From Rubricella sp038526735 (GTDB taxonomy: Bacteria; Pseudomonadota; Alphaproteobacteria; Rhodobacterales; Rhodobacteraceae), in assembly GCA_038526735.1 (NCBI GenBank), contig JBCBGM010000017.1, forward strand, positions 1-56,818: a DNA stretch of 56,818 bases, given 5' to 3'. Position 1 is the first letter of the stretch. Every line of letters begins with the position of its first letter. The notes under the pieces were generated by a model. It was given only the letters and a program-made list of their open reading frames with translations, was not told the DNA's origin and ran no database searches. Positions 26,059 through 34,800 of this stretch are shown here, one piece after another. The translations under genes and the position numbers were made by a program.

Positions 26059-27060
26059 TCAAAACCGGAAGTTGAGGCCGATGGTGCCGATGGTTTGCCC
26101 CACATGCTGCCCTTTGAACTCGGGGCCGAGGAAGGTCAGCCCGAAGGTGGCATCGAGGGGGCCTGCGGGAAAAAATAGCGCGGCGCGGATGCGGCGGCGG
26201 AGCCTTCCGGGAGAGACAGAATGGCGACCGGGCATAAGCTGGCTGTAGGCGACATAGCCGACGTCGGTGCCGATCTCGGCGCGGATGCCGCGTGGGCCAC
26301 GGCCATCGCGCACGGGCATGCGCAGGCCCGTAACTACATCGCGGGTGGAGCGGCGGGCGAGCACGTTTACGCCAAACGACAGGTCTGCGCCGACCCGCAC
26401 GATCCCCTCATCGGTGGCGTGGGCAGACACAAACGGGCGGACCATGAGTTGGCTGCGCGCATCGGTGAAGGTGCGGCCCGCCTCTGCGATGGGGCCACCG
26501 AAGAGCGCGTTGTCGAGTTGGCTGTTCCAACCCTTAGGCTCGTTTTCGGCGAGGGCGTCGTGGAGAACTGTGTGCAACGCCCCCATGCCCGAGATTGGGC
26601 CTCGTACGCCCAACTCAGCCCCCAGGATCGTATCCCATTCACCGCGGGCGCGCCGGGCAAAGGCGGCAAGGGCCAGAACCCCAGCGTAGCGCCGCTCACC
26701 GGCACGCGTGGGGCCAGAGAGGCGTTGGGGGGTGATGATCTGGCCGCGCAGGCGAAGCTCCAGAATTTCGCCAAGGGTAATTCCGGAGCCGTCCATCGGG
26801 CGGTCATAAAGCCAGGAGCGGAAGTAAGAGGCGGTTTGCCAACGATCCTCGCCATCGCCCAGATAGTCATTGTTGAAACCGGAGGCGACGCCGATCTCGC
26901 GGCCAAACACCCGAGATATTCGGCTTTGCCCCTTAAGGGTTTCGGCCCCATCGTCGTGCACGAGTGCATTGAGATGTAAGATCGAGGGCGCGCCCGCATT
27001 GGCGACGCCGGAGGTCAGCGCCGCGACACCCCAGAGGAACACGAAAACAAAACTGCGCAC
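26059..27060 (-). CDS. LpxR-like lipid A deacylase (DUF2219 family)
   Basis: Probable outer-membrane beta-barrel enzyme that removes the 3'-acyloxyacyl group of lipid A. Family features are the GFNNDYLG segment (Asn64-Asp65, the position of the essential Asn-Asp of LpxR), GQIITPQ, RRYAGVLAL, and GMGALHTVLHDA (His near 163-167, the catalytic-His region) followed by PKGWNSQL. It ends in an aromatic residue (GTIGLNFRF), as barrels do. I prefer GTG 27060 (333 aa), which follows a G-run and directly starts a signal peptide (RSFVFVFLWG...ANA); ATG 27120 would add a 20-residue hydrophilic leader. It is on the same strand as hisD and murA but is not part of the usual cluster. Confidence 0.78.
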   Translation of the reverse strand: MRSFVFVFLWGVAALTSGVANAGAPSILHLNALVHDDGAETLKGQSRISRVFGREIGVASGFNNDYLGDGEDRWQTASYFRSWLYDRPMDGSGITLGEILELRLRGQIITPQRLSGPTRAGERRYAGVLALAAFARRARGEWDTILGAELGVRGPISGMGALHTVLHDALAENEPKGWNSQLDNALFGGPIAEAGRTFTDARSQLMVRPFVSAHATDEGIVRVGADLSFGVNVLARRSTRDVVTGLRMPVRDGRGPRGIRAEIGTDVGYVAYSQLMPGRHSVSPGRLRRRIRAALFFPAGPLDATFGLTFLGPEFKGQHVGQTIGTIGLNFRF

Positions 27061-27146
27061 GCGCCCCCCCAAGCTAGAACGACGATCCGACAACCCTACG
27101 GCCTTTGCCGATTGTCCCACAAGACGAAGGCGGGCTGTGCGCTCCG

Positions 27147-27623
27147 CTAAGTGAGATCGTGGCCCGGGACTTTGCCTGACGGGGCGACATAGGGGCGGGT
27201 GACGTCGCTGAGCGTGATGTTGACCGCCTCGACATCGAGCGCGATCTCTCCGTCACCTGCGAAGGTGAGGGTCAGCCGATCGCTGCCCTCCTCAGTGGTG
27301 TGGGTGATCGCGAGGATCGAGAGGACGGCATCTTTGTCTTGCGGGGTGATGCCCGCGCCGCGCATGGCGTGCGCGTCGTCAATCACAAGCATCGCACGCA
27401 CCCGCTCAGGCGGACGGCCTTGGGCCTTGGCGGCGTCTGCGTCCTCCCAGCGGAAGCGGTTGATCAGGAACGCGGCCTGGCGTTTTTTCGGCTTCCAGGA
27501 GATGTCGCTGGCGGCGAGCACGGCGTCTTGCACAATCGCAGAGAGCACCTGAACGTCGGCCGCATCGGCGGCGATCAGGCGCAAGGGGCGCTCGGCGCCG
27601 TCCTCGAAACGGGCGTCTGTCAT
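27147..27623 (-). CDS. DUF2948 family protein
   Basis: A 158-residue soluble protein of unknown function, conserved in alphaproteobacteria next to murA and hisD. Typical stretches are LRLIAADAADVQVLSAIVQD and the basic FLINRFRWE region. It overlaps the murA stop by 4 bases, so the two are coupled. Confidence 0.87.
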   Translation of the reverse strand: MTDARFEDGAERPLRLIAADAADVQVLSAIVQDAVLAASDISWKPKKRQAAFLINRFRWEDADAAKAQGRPPERVRAMLVIDDAHAMRGAGITPQDKDAVLSILAITHTTEEGSDRLTLTFAGDGEIALDVEAVNITLSDVTRPYVAPSGKVPGHDLT

Positions 27624-28891
27624 GTGTCATCCTTCTCGCGTGCGATGGTGGCGCCGACGCCGGAGAGCTTGCGCACAAGGTGCTCATAGCCGCGGTCGAG
27701 GTGGTAGACGCGTTTGACGAGCGTGTCCCCTTCTGCCGCGAGGCCTGCGAGCACCAGGCTGACGGAGGCGCGGAGGTCTGTCGCCATCACGGGCGCACCT
27801 CGGAGGCTGTCTACGCCCGTAACCGTGGCGGTGCCGCCCTGCACGTCGATGCGGGCACCCATGCGGGCCAGCTCTGGCGCGTGCATGAAGCGGTTCTCAA
27901 AAATGCGCTCTTCGAGCACTGAGGTGCCGCTCGCGAGGGTCAGGAGGGCCATCATCTGAGCCTGAAGGTCGGTCGGGAAGCCGGGGAACGGCTCGGTCAC
28001 CACATGCAGCGGCCCGATGTCGCCGCCGTTGCGGGCAACGGTGAGGCCTGCGGGGCTTTCGCTGACATGCAGCCCCGCCTCCTCCAGCTTGTCGGCGAAA
28101 GAGGCGACGAGGGCGCGGGTGCCGCCCTTGAGCAGCACCTCACCGCCCGCGATGGCGGGGGCGAGCATGTAGGTGCCAAGCTCGATGCGGTCGAGGAGCA
28201 CGCGGTGGGTCGCACCGTGCAGTTTTTCGACGCCTTGGATGGTGATGGTGCCAGACCCCTCCCCCTCGATCTGCGCCCCCATGGCGCGCAAGCAGCGGGC
28301 GAGATCCTGAATCTCAGGCTCGCGGGCCGCGTTCTTGATCGTGGTGGTGCCTTTGGCGAGGGTCGCGGCCATAAGCGCGTTTTCGGTGGCTCCGACAGAG
28401 ACGACGGGGAAATCGATCTCTGCCCCTGTCAGGCCGCCGGGGGCTTTGGCGTGGACATAGCCGTCGCGGAGCTCCAGCTCTGCACCCAGAGCCTCCAAAG
28501 CACGGAGGTGCAGGTCCACCGGGCGGGCGCCGATGGCACAGCCGCCGGGGAGCGAGACCACGGCATGGCCATCGCGGGCGAGCATGGGGCCGAGCACCAG
28601 AATAGACGCGCGCATTTTGCGCACGATGTCATATTCAGCGGTGTGGTTGGTGATCGACTGGCAGCCAAGCGCCAGCACCTTGCCCTCTTGCAGTGCCGCG
28701 ACCTCGCAGCCGAGCGAGCGCAGGAGGGCTGTCATCGTCGCGATGTCAGAGAGGCGCGGGGCGTTGGTGAGCGTCAGCGGCTCATCGGTCAGGAGGGCTG
28801 CGGGCATGAGGGTGAGGCAGGCGTTTTTCGCGCCCGCAATCTCGATCTCGCCATTGAGGCGCTGCCCGCCGGTGACGCGAATACGGTCCAT
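27620..28891 (-). CDS. murA: UDP-N-acetylglucosamine 1-carboxyvinyltransferase
   Basis: Catalyses the first committed step of peptidoglycan synthesis, adding enolpyruvate from PEP to UDP-GlcNAc. The 423 residues match the family length. Lys22 lies in AGAKNACL, and the loop Cys attacked by fosfomycin is present in LPGGCAIGARPVDLH (about residue 117), so the enzyme should be of the fosfomycin-sensitive Cys type. The C-terminal DHLDRGYE-like segment reads YHLDRGYEHLV. A small basic-protein gene precedes it and DUF2948 follows with a 4-base overlap. Confidence 0.96.
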   Translation of the reverse strand: MDRIRVTGGQRLNGEIEIAGAKNACLTLMPAALLTDEPLTLTNAPRLSDIATMTALLRSLGCEVAALQEGKVLALGCQSITNHTAEYDIVRKMRASILVLGPMLARDGHAVVSLPGGCAIGARPVDLHLRALEALGAELELRDGYVHAKAPGGLTGAEIDFPVVSVGATENALMAATLAKGTTTIKNAAREPEIQDLARCLRAMGAQIEGEGSGTITIQGVEKLHGATHRVLLDRIELGTYMLAPAIAGGEVLLKGGTRALVASFADKLEEAGLHVSESPAGLTVARNGGDIGPLHVVTEPFPGFPTDLQAQMMALLTLASGTSVLEERIFENRFMHAPELARMGARIDVQGGTATVTGVDSLRGAPVMATDLRASVSLVLAGLAAEGDTLVKRVYHLDRGYEHLVRKLSGVGATIAREKDDT

Positions 28892-28897
28892 ACTGCT

Positions 28898-29038
28898 CTA
28901 GCTCTCGGGCTTGGCGGGCTTGTCGGCGCGCGCTCGTTTCTGGGCCTTGCGCCGCTGCAAATTGGCCCGGAGGGCGGCACGCAGGCGCTCTGCCTTTGCG
29001 TCTTTCTCGGTGGGCTTTTTAGAGCGGTCGTCAGCCAT
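28898..29038 (-). CDS. Small highly charged protein upstream of murA
   Basis: A 46-residue, Lys/Arg/Ala-rich, helix-forming protein (MADDRSKKPTEKDAKAERLR at its start). ATG 29038 is preferred to a longer frame reaching 29095. It ends 6 bases before the murA start and is probably co-transcribed. I recall similar small basic proteins before murA in this family, but no function is known. Confidence 0.6.
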   Translation of the reverse strand: MADDRSKKPTEKDAKAERLRAALRANLQRRKAQKRARADKPAKPES

Positions 29039-29116
29039 GGTCGCGGGATAGCGCAGGCACGCCGGGGCGTCTAGCGGCGTGACACCTTCGCCCAAAAGCT
29101 TCGTTTAGACGCAGAT

Positions 29117-29587
29117 TTACTCAGGCAGCAACGGGCTCGCAATCGCACCTGGGTTGTTCTCGGAGAAGCCACAGATGACACCTCCAGGCGGAAACTCCCG
29201 AAGTGCAATATTGATGAAGACCAGTCCAAACTCACCGCATATTTCCCTCGCCCGCACACGGCAGTCTTCCGGAATCGTGTTGTCAAATCTACCACCGCAG
29301 CTTGTTGTGTCACCGAGTTGACCAGTTGTTACAAAACGCGGATATGGTCTCGTAGTTTTACTATGGACCTCAACCTGTTCACGCAAATCCTGAACTTCGC
29401 CCGTTAGACTAGTCACGTTGCTAGACAGCGTCGCGACCTGGCTTTCCAACCCGTCAATCGAAGCTATAAGTCGTGAAATAATGCCCGGAAGACGCTCTGA
29501 AGAGGGTTGCTCTGCCTCTTGATTGGTCTGAGCTGATGCTGCAACTCCTGACGTAAGTAGAAATACCACATATAAAATCGTTTTCAT
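29117..29587 (-). CDS. Secreted coiled-coil protein of unknown function
   Basis: A 156-residue exported protein. ATG 29587 has GAGG upstream and starts a signal peptide (MKTILYVVFLLTSGVAASAQ). Residues about 30-72 form a heptad-like helix (IASIDGLESQVATLSSNVTS...LREQVEV), and the C-terminal half is globular with four cysteines. Base composition is clearly lower in GC than the neighbours, and codon use is unusual for this genome, which suggests transfer. The frame runs open upstream through the tRNA gene, but that part is not coding. I recognise no family; a trimeric coiled-coil stalk with a small head is one possibility. Confidence 0.7.
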   Translation of the reverse strand: MKTILYVVFLLTSGVAASAQTNQEAEQPSSERLPGIISRLIASIDGLESQVATLSSNVTSLTGEVQDLREQVEVHSKTTRPYPRFVTTGQLGDTTSCGGRFDNTIPEDCRVRAREICGEFGLVFINIALREFPPGGVICGFSENNPGAIASPLLPE

Positions 29588-29745
29588 TTTAACCTCAAAG
29601 CCATATCTAACATCTAAATGTACATTCTTTTTAATGATTCTTGTAGTTGAAATTTCACACATCAAACTTGATAAATCGCGCTTCTCAAGGCTTTGGGGAA
29701 AGGGCTTGCGCCCGGGACGGGTTGATGTATCTAGCGCGCCACGGC

Positions 29746-29820
<75 letters not shown>

Positions 29821-30014
29821 GACTTCTTGACCTTTCACTATGCTGCTTCCGTCGAAGAGTTCGGCGCGGGGTTTGATGCCGTCTTGGGGGTTTTGGGGTT
29901 GTTTTCGGAGTGTTGTGAAGCGCAGGTCCGCTGTCTTGATGATGCAAGAGCTTTGGGCGGCGGTCATTCGTTCCGGGCACGGTAAGGCGCACCTTCAGAC
30001 AGGCTTTTTGATCC

Positions 30015-30785
30015 CTACTCAACCGCGGGCAGTCCGACGGCGGCGCGGCCTTCGTTGGTTTTGAGAGAGAAGTCGCTGCCAAGATACCGGTCTGCCTCGG
30101 AGCCGCAAAGCCAGACCAAGGCCCTCGCGACCCAGTCTGGCGAGATGTGGACGCTCGGATCAAGTTGGCTGACCGGGTTAATGCCAGACGCTTTGATTGC
30201 GACCTGCATGTCGGTGGAGACTGTGCCGGGGCTAAGACCGACAACGCGGATGCCCTGTGCACCATACTCTCTATGCGCAACGCGGGTCAGCGACAGAACC
30301 GCAGCTTTCGTCGCGCAATAGTGGCTCCACCCCTCCAATGCGCCGGTCGCAGCGCCTGAGCTGATGTTGATGATCGTGCCACCTCCAGCGCGCTGCATCT
30401 GGGGAAGGGCATAGCGCAAGCCGTGATAAACACCCTTGAGATTAACATCGACAACTCGGCCCCAAGCCAGAGGGTCGCTGTCTGCGAGACGGGCGATCGG
30501 ATCAATCACACCCGCGTTGTTGATCAGAACGTCTATCGCCCCCGTCCTCTCCTGCGCAAAAGCGATCAACCCCTCGACGTCTTTGGGGTTAGAGACATCG
30601 CATCTGATCGCACTTGCCAGTCCGCCTGAGGCCTCAAGCTCTTGCGCAATTGCCGTGATCCGCGCCTCTGACCGGGCCGCAAGCACGACATGGGCGCCCG
30701 CCCGGGCGAAGCACCGGGCGGCGGCCTCTCCGATCCCGCGGCTGGCGCCGGTGATGATGACGGTTTTGTTCTGAACAGTGCTCAT
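30015..30785 (-). CDS. SDR-family oxidoreductase
   Basis: NAD(P)-dependent short-chain dehydrogenase, 256 aa. It has the glycine loop TGASRGIG (residues 12-19), NNAG, the catalytic Ser in IINISSGAATG, and YxxxK in HYCATKAA. ATG 30785 follows AGGAGAG and begins the normal SDR N-terminus; a longer open frame to 30932 is not needed. It is transcribed divergently from a LysR regulator gene, which probably controls it. The substrate is unknown. It ends with DFSLKTNEGRAAVG, close to the class with SDR-like sugar or hydroxy-acid substrates, but I cannot narrow it. Confidence 0.9.
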   Translation of the reverse strand: MSTVQNKTVIITGASRGIGEAAARCFARAGAHVVLAARSEARITAIAQELEASGGLASAIRCDVSNPKDVEGLIAFAQERTGAIDVLINNAGVIDPIARLADSDPLAWGRVVDVNLKGVYHGLRYALPQMQRAGGGTIINISSGAATGALEGWSHYCATKAAVLSLTRVAHREYGAQGIRVVGLSPGTVSTDMQVAIKASGINPVSQLDPSVHISPDWVARALVWLCGSEADRYLGSDFSLKTNEGRAAVGLPAVE

Positions 30786-30801
30786 AGCGGCTCTCCTAGA
30801 G

Positions 30802-30836
30802 TGGGCAGGCATTGGGCTGGGGATACTCCTGCCCAA
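30802..30836. promoter_or_regulatory. Candidate LysR operator in the SDR/LysR divergent region
   Basis: Two nested inverted repeats lie between the divergent starts: TGGGCAGG/CCTGCCCA (30802-30809 with 30828-30835) and TTGGGC/GCCCAA (30812-30817 with 30831-30836). The second gives a T-N11-A type dyad, the usual LysR-family target. The whole divergent region is only 102 bases. Confidence 0.5.
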
Positions 30837-30887
30837 ACCGTCGAAAAAGGCTTTGGGCTGCCAGTCAGCCGTGCGATAAACGCACGA

Positions 30888-31793
30888 ATGGACACAGCAG
30901 CCCTCAAGATCGTCGCGCTTGTCGCGCGGCATGGCAGCTTCGCCGCGGCGGCGCGGGTTTTGTCAGTGGATCCGTCCGCTATCTCTCGTTCGGTGGCTGG
31001 GGTAGAGGCTGGCCTGGGCCTGCGCCTCTTCCAACGCTCAACGCGGTCCCTTTCAGTGACGGAGGAAGGAGAGGCCTATCTCGCGCGTCTTGTTCCGCTT
31101 CTGGAAGAGCTTGACCAAGCCCATGATGCCGCGCGCGCGGTTTCGCGCCGCCCTGCGGGCACGCTGCGCCTCACAACTTCGGTTGCGTTCGCCCACACTT
31201 GCATAGTGCCGCATCTGTCTGCGTTTACCGCGCGCTATCCGGATATCTCGCTGGAGATTTTGCCAAGCGACGCGACGCTCGATCTGGCCGCAAATTCGAT
31301 TGATCTGGCGATCCGCCTCATGCCCGCGCCTGCCGGAGACGTGGTGAGCGCAAAGCTTATCGACACGCGATATCGGGTTGTCGCCTCCCCAGACTACCTC
31401 GCAAAAAGTGAGGGGCTGTCAGAGCCCAATGATCTGCAAAATCACAAGTGCTTGCGGTTTGCTCTGCCAGACTACCGGACACGCTGGAGGTTTCGTTCTG
31501 GAGGGAGCCCGCCCATCGAGGTGCCGGTTTCAGGCAGCATCGTGATCGCGAATGCGCTGTCCCTGCGTCAGGCCGCGCTCGATGGGTTGGGCCCGGCTTT
31601 GTTGGCGGATTGGCTCGTTTGGAGAGACATTCAGAGCGGCGCGTTGGTTGATGTCTTCCCCCACCATGAGTGCGCTGCGACTGACTTCAACACCGCGGCC
31701 TGGGCGCTCTATCCGTCCCGAAGCTATCTGCCGCAAAAGGTGCGCGTGACGCTCGATTTCTTGAGAGAAACGCTGAGACGGGGCCAGCATTGA
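30888..31793 (+). CDS. LysR-family transcriptional regulator
   Basis: A 301-residue regulator with an N-terminal winged HTH (MDTAALKIVALVARHGSFAA, then AISRSVAGVEAGLGLRLFQR) and a C-terminal periplasmic-binding-like effector domain (RLTTSVAFAHTCIVPHL onward). ATG 30888 is chosen because it begins the conserved HTH; a longer frame from 30690 overlaps the divergent SDR gene. It most likely controls that SDR gene and itself through the palindromes in between. Confidence 0.92.
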   Translation: MDTAALKIVALVARHGSFAAAARVLSVDPSAISRSVAGVEAGLGLRLFQRSTRSLSVTEEGEAYLARLVPLLEELDQAHDAARAVSRRPAGTLRLTTSVAFAHTCIVPHLSAFTARYPDISLEILPSDATLDLAANSIDLAIRLMPAPAGDVVSAKLIDTRYRVVASPDYLAKSEGLSEPNDLQNHKCLRFALPDYRTRWRFRSGGSPPIEVPVSGSIVIANALSLRQAALDGLGPALLADWLVWRDIQSGALVDVFPHHECAATDFNTAAWALYPSRSYLPQKVRVTLDFLRETLRRGQH

Positions 31794-31888
31794 CGGGGCT
31801 AGTGCGGTTAAGAGGGCGCTGTCGCGTGGTCAGTGCTAGCAGCACACAGGCTGCTTGCACCGCTGCGCACAAAGCCCCCTCAGGCACC

Positions 31889-34800
31889 TCACCCAAAATC
31901 GGTGTTGATCACTATCTCCAAGATGCGGGTCGTCTCGTTTCCGGCATCGTCAATGGCGCGCAGGGCGATGGTGGTGAAGGAATTGTCGCCCGGATACCCT
32001 TCGGTGTAGGTCAACTCCTGTAGAGCGCCGGTGCCCTCGCCGACATATTCAAGATCGAGCACACCGACAAAATCCCAGTCGATCCAAAGCTCAGCGCCCG
32101 GCTCTGCCACGAACTGGATCGTCGGAGTGGTGTCGTTTGTGACCGGCTCTGGCAGGGGTGTATCGAAGAGCAGCGTGTCGGGGTGGAGGCTGATCTCTTC
32201 GGAGCGATCTAGGGTGACCATCCAAGTATCCACCCCATGCGCGATCGCGAATGTGTCCAACCCGCCAGACGCGATATGCCCCTCGGCCAAATTTGAGCGG
32301 AAGCCTTCGGCAAAAGAGTCTGCAAAGCCGACGATGTCCTCCCCATCAGGATCAAAGGCCCGGGCGAAAAACTGATCGACATCGCCAAACTCATTGACCA
32401 GCCGCGTTGCCAACTTGACGATTGTGCCATCCGCCAAGCGCACCGCGTCATACCCGCCTGTCAGTTCATCCACTAAATAGTGTGGGGGCGCGTCACCGAA
32501 CGAGCGGTCGTAATTTGGATTGTCGATGGTGAAGCCATCATCCTCCATGATCACGACGTTTCCAAATTGATCCCCAACAATATCATAGTGTCGGGTGTAT
32601 CCACCGCGCCCCGTCAACTCGCCAAAATAGGTTTCTCCGTCACTCGTGAGAAACTGCGTAAACACACTGCTTGCGCCGTTGCGTTGCAGTGAAATGACGA
32701 AGCTGTCGTCTGGGAGCTTTTCAAGGCGCAAGTGCTCGACGTCAAAACTGAACGGGGCCGAGAGATCAACATGCAGCTCGGTTGTGGTTTGCGTCTCAAG
32801 GTTCACCTTGCGCAACACCGGGCGCTCAAGGCCGTTTTGATCTTCGGCGGTGAGGATCAAGAGCTCTCCGCTGGCCATCTCTTCGATCTCATGGACCTCG
32901 TTGGTGACCCGGAAGCCAGGCGGATCAAGCGTCATCTCGGTCAGGATGTTACCCAACGGATCTAGCTTCAAAAGCACGATTTCCTCGCCGCCATCCGCAG
33001 TGAAACGCTCAGAGGAATACACATATCCACCATCAGACAGTGCGGTCAGGTTCGACCCGTCGCTCACACTTGACCAAAGAACCTGAACGGTACCGATAGG
33101 TGCTGTTTGGGACACAAACTGAGACACCACGATGTCTTTGCCGGAGGTGTCTTTGATCACCATCCGTTCCGTCAACGTCGTGGTGCCCGCGGACGTGTTC
33201 ACGAAACTGTCGCGTATGATGTAGGCATGCTCGCCGAAGACGTTCGCAGCCAGCGCTTCGATGTCGCCCCGTTGAATGTTGTCGTAAAATGAGACGTTGC
33301 CGCCCGCTGAGAAGGGTGACGCGGTCACGTCTTGCCCGCCCAAGGTGGGGCCTTGAGTGTCTATGCGAATGGGGGTCGGATCAGTCGGCTCTGAAACATT
33401 GCCCGCCGCATCTTCGGCAGTTGCGGTGATAGCGTAGAGGCCATCGCTGAGCCCACTCTCACCACCCAGCGTGAAGCTCCAGACGCCACTAGGGTCAGCC
33501 GTCGTATCGCCCACCTCAACACCATCGACAAAAACCCGCACGAGGGCACCCGGCTCTGCTGTCCCGTCAATGATGGGCTTGGTGATGTTGGTGGTAGAGT
33601 CGCCCGCCACGCCGCTATCGCTCGCCTCAGAGAGCGCGAGGGTTGTTGCATAGGCGGGCCCGTCAAAGGAGAGGCGTTGGGCCTGAATATCGCGAGAGGC
33701 GCCGTTCCCATCCGTCCAACTCACGATGAACCCGTCGTCCCCATCGGGCTGTAGGGTGGGGTAATACTGGCGCCCGTCTGTGTCGGTGTTGACCCGGATC
33801 AGATCGCCGTTGGGCGTGCCGTCGATGTTAAAGGCTTGCACGAAGGTTGAGCCGGTGCTCCCCGAAATCCCATCAAGCCGCCCGGTGAATGCCACCGCAA
33901 AGCGCCCGTCTGGAAGGCTGGCAACGTCGATATCGCTTGGTTCAAGCGGGGTCGCGGCGGTGAGCTCAACCGGTGTACCCGGCGTGTCGAAGCTGTCGCG
34001 CAACTCCACAAAGAGCTTAGTGTCTTTCGCGTAGGCCATGACGATCTTGTCGCCGGGCAGGATCGCGATGTCGCCGTTTGGCCCGTCCCAATCACGGTCT
34101 AGATCGCGGGCAAGATTGGCGGAGCCGAGATCGGTGCCGCCGGTGATATCGGTCTTGAAGACGGTAAAGCTGTCGTCGAAATTCCAGTGCGTTGTCAGAA
34201 GGTTGCCATCATTGAGGAGGTGCAGCTCAGGCCATCTCTCATCGGTCTGCCCTTTGCCCTCACGCGTGACCGGGGTGAACGAGCCATCGCTTGGATCAAA
34301 GATGGTGTAGACTGAGTCGTATGAGGCAGAGCCACCTGTTGCGGCGGCCACGCCGATCCGCCCATCCGGCAGCAAGACCATGGCCGCATCGTTTTGCACA
34401 TCATCATCGGCTGGGAATGGCGTGTGCGAACCTCCGATCGTCGTGCCGTCGCGGTTGTAAAGCTGTATGCGGATCAGGCCGCTGTCATTGCCGCCACCGT
34501 TCGGGCTGGGGTCAAAATAGGCGACTGCAAACCGCTCATCATCCAGCGCCAAGACGGCGCGTGGAGACTGGTCTCCGGCGATCTCAGAGTTGGCGGTGAA
34601 GGGAAGAACGGTCGCGGTGTTGTCTTTATCAAAGACTGCGACCGTGACATGCCCCCCGTCGCTATCCATATCGGTCGGCGCAAGATCAAACCACGCCGCC
34701 ACAAAGCCACCATCGGGGAAAACACCAAGCTGAGAAAAGGCTTGCAGGCCCTCTTGCCCGACATCGAGGCGAATGTTCCCACCGTCTTTTTCCAACGCGC

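Noticed and set aside
28004..29074. A 356-codon plus-strand frame
   Set aside because: It is antisense to murA, which is unmistakable on the minus strand.
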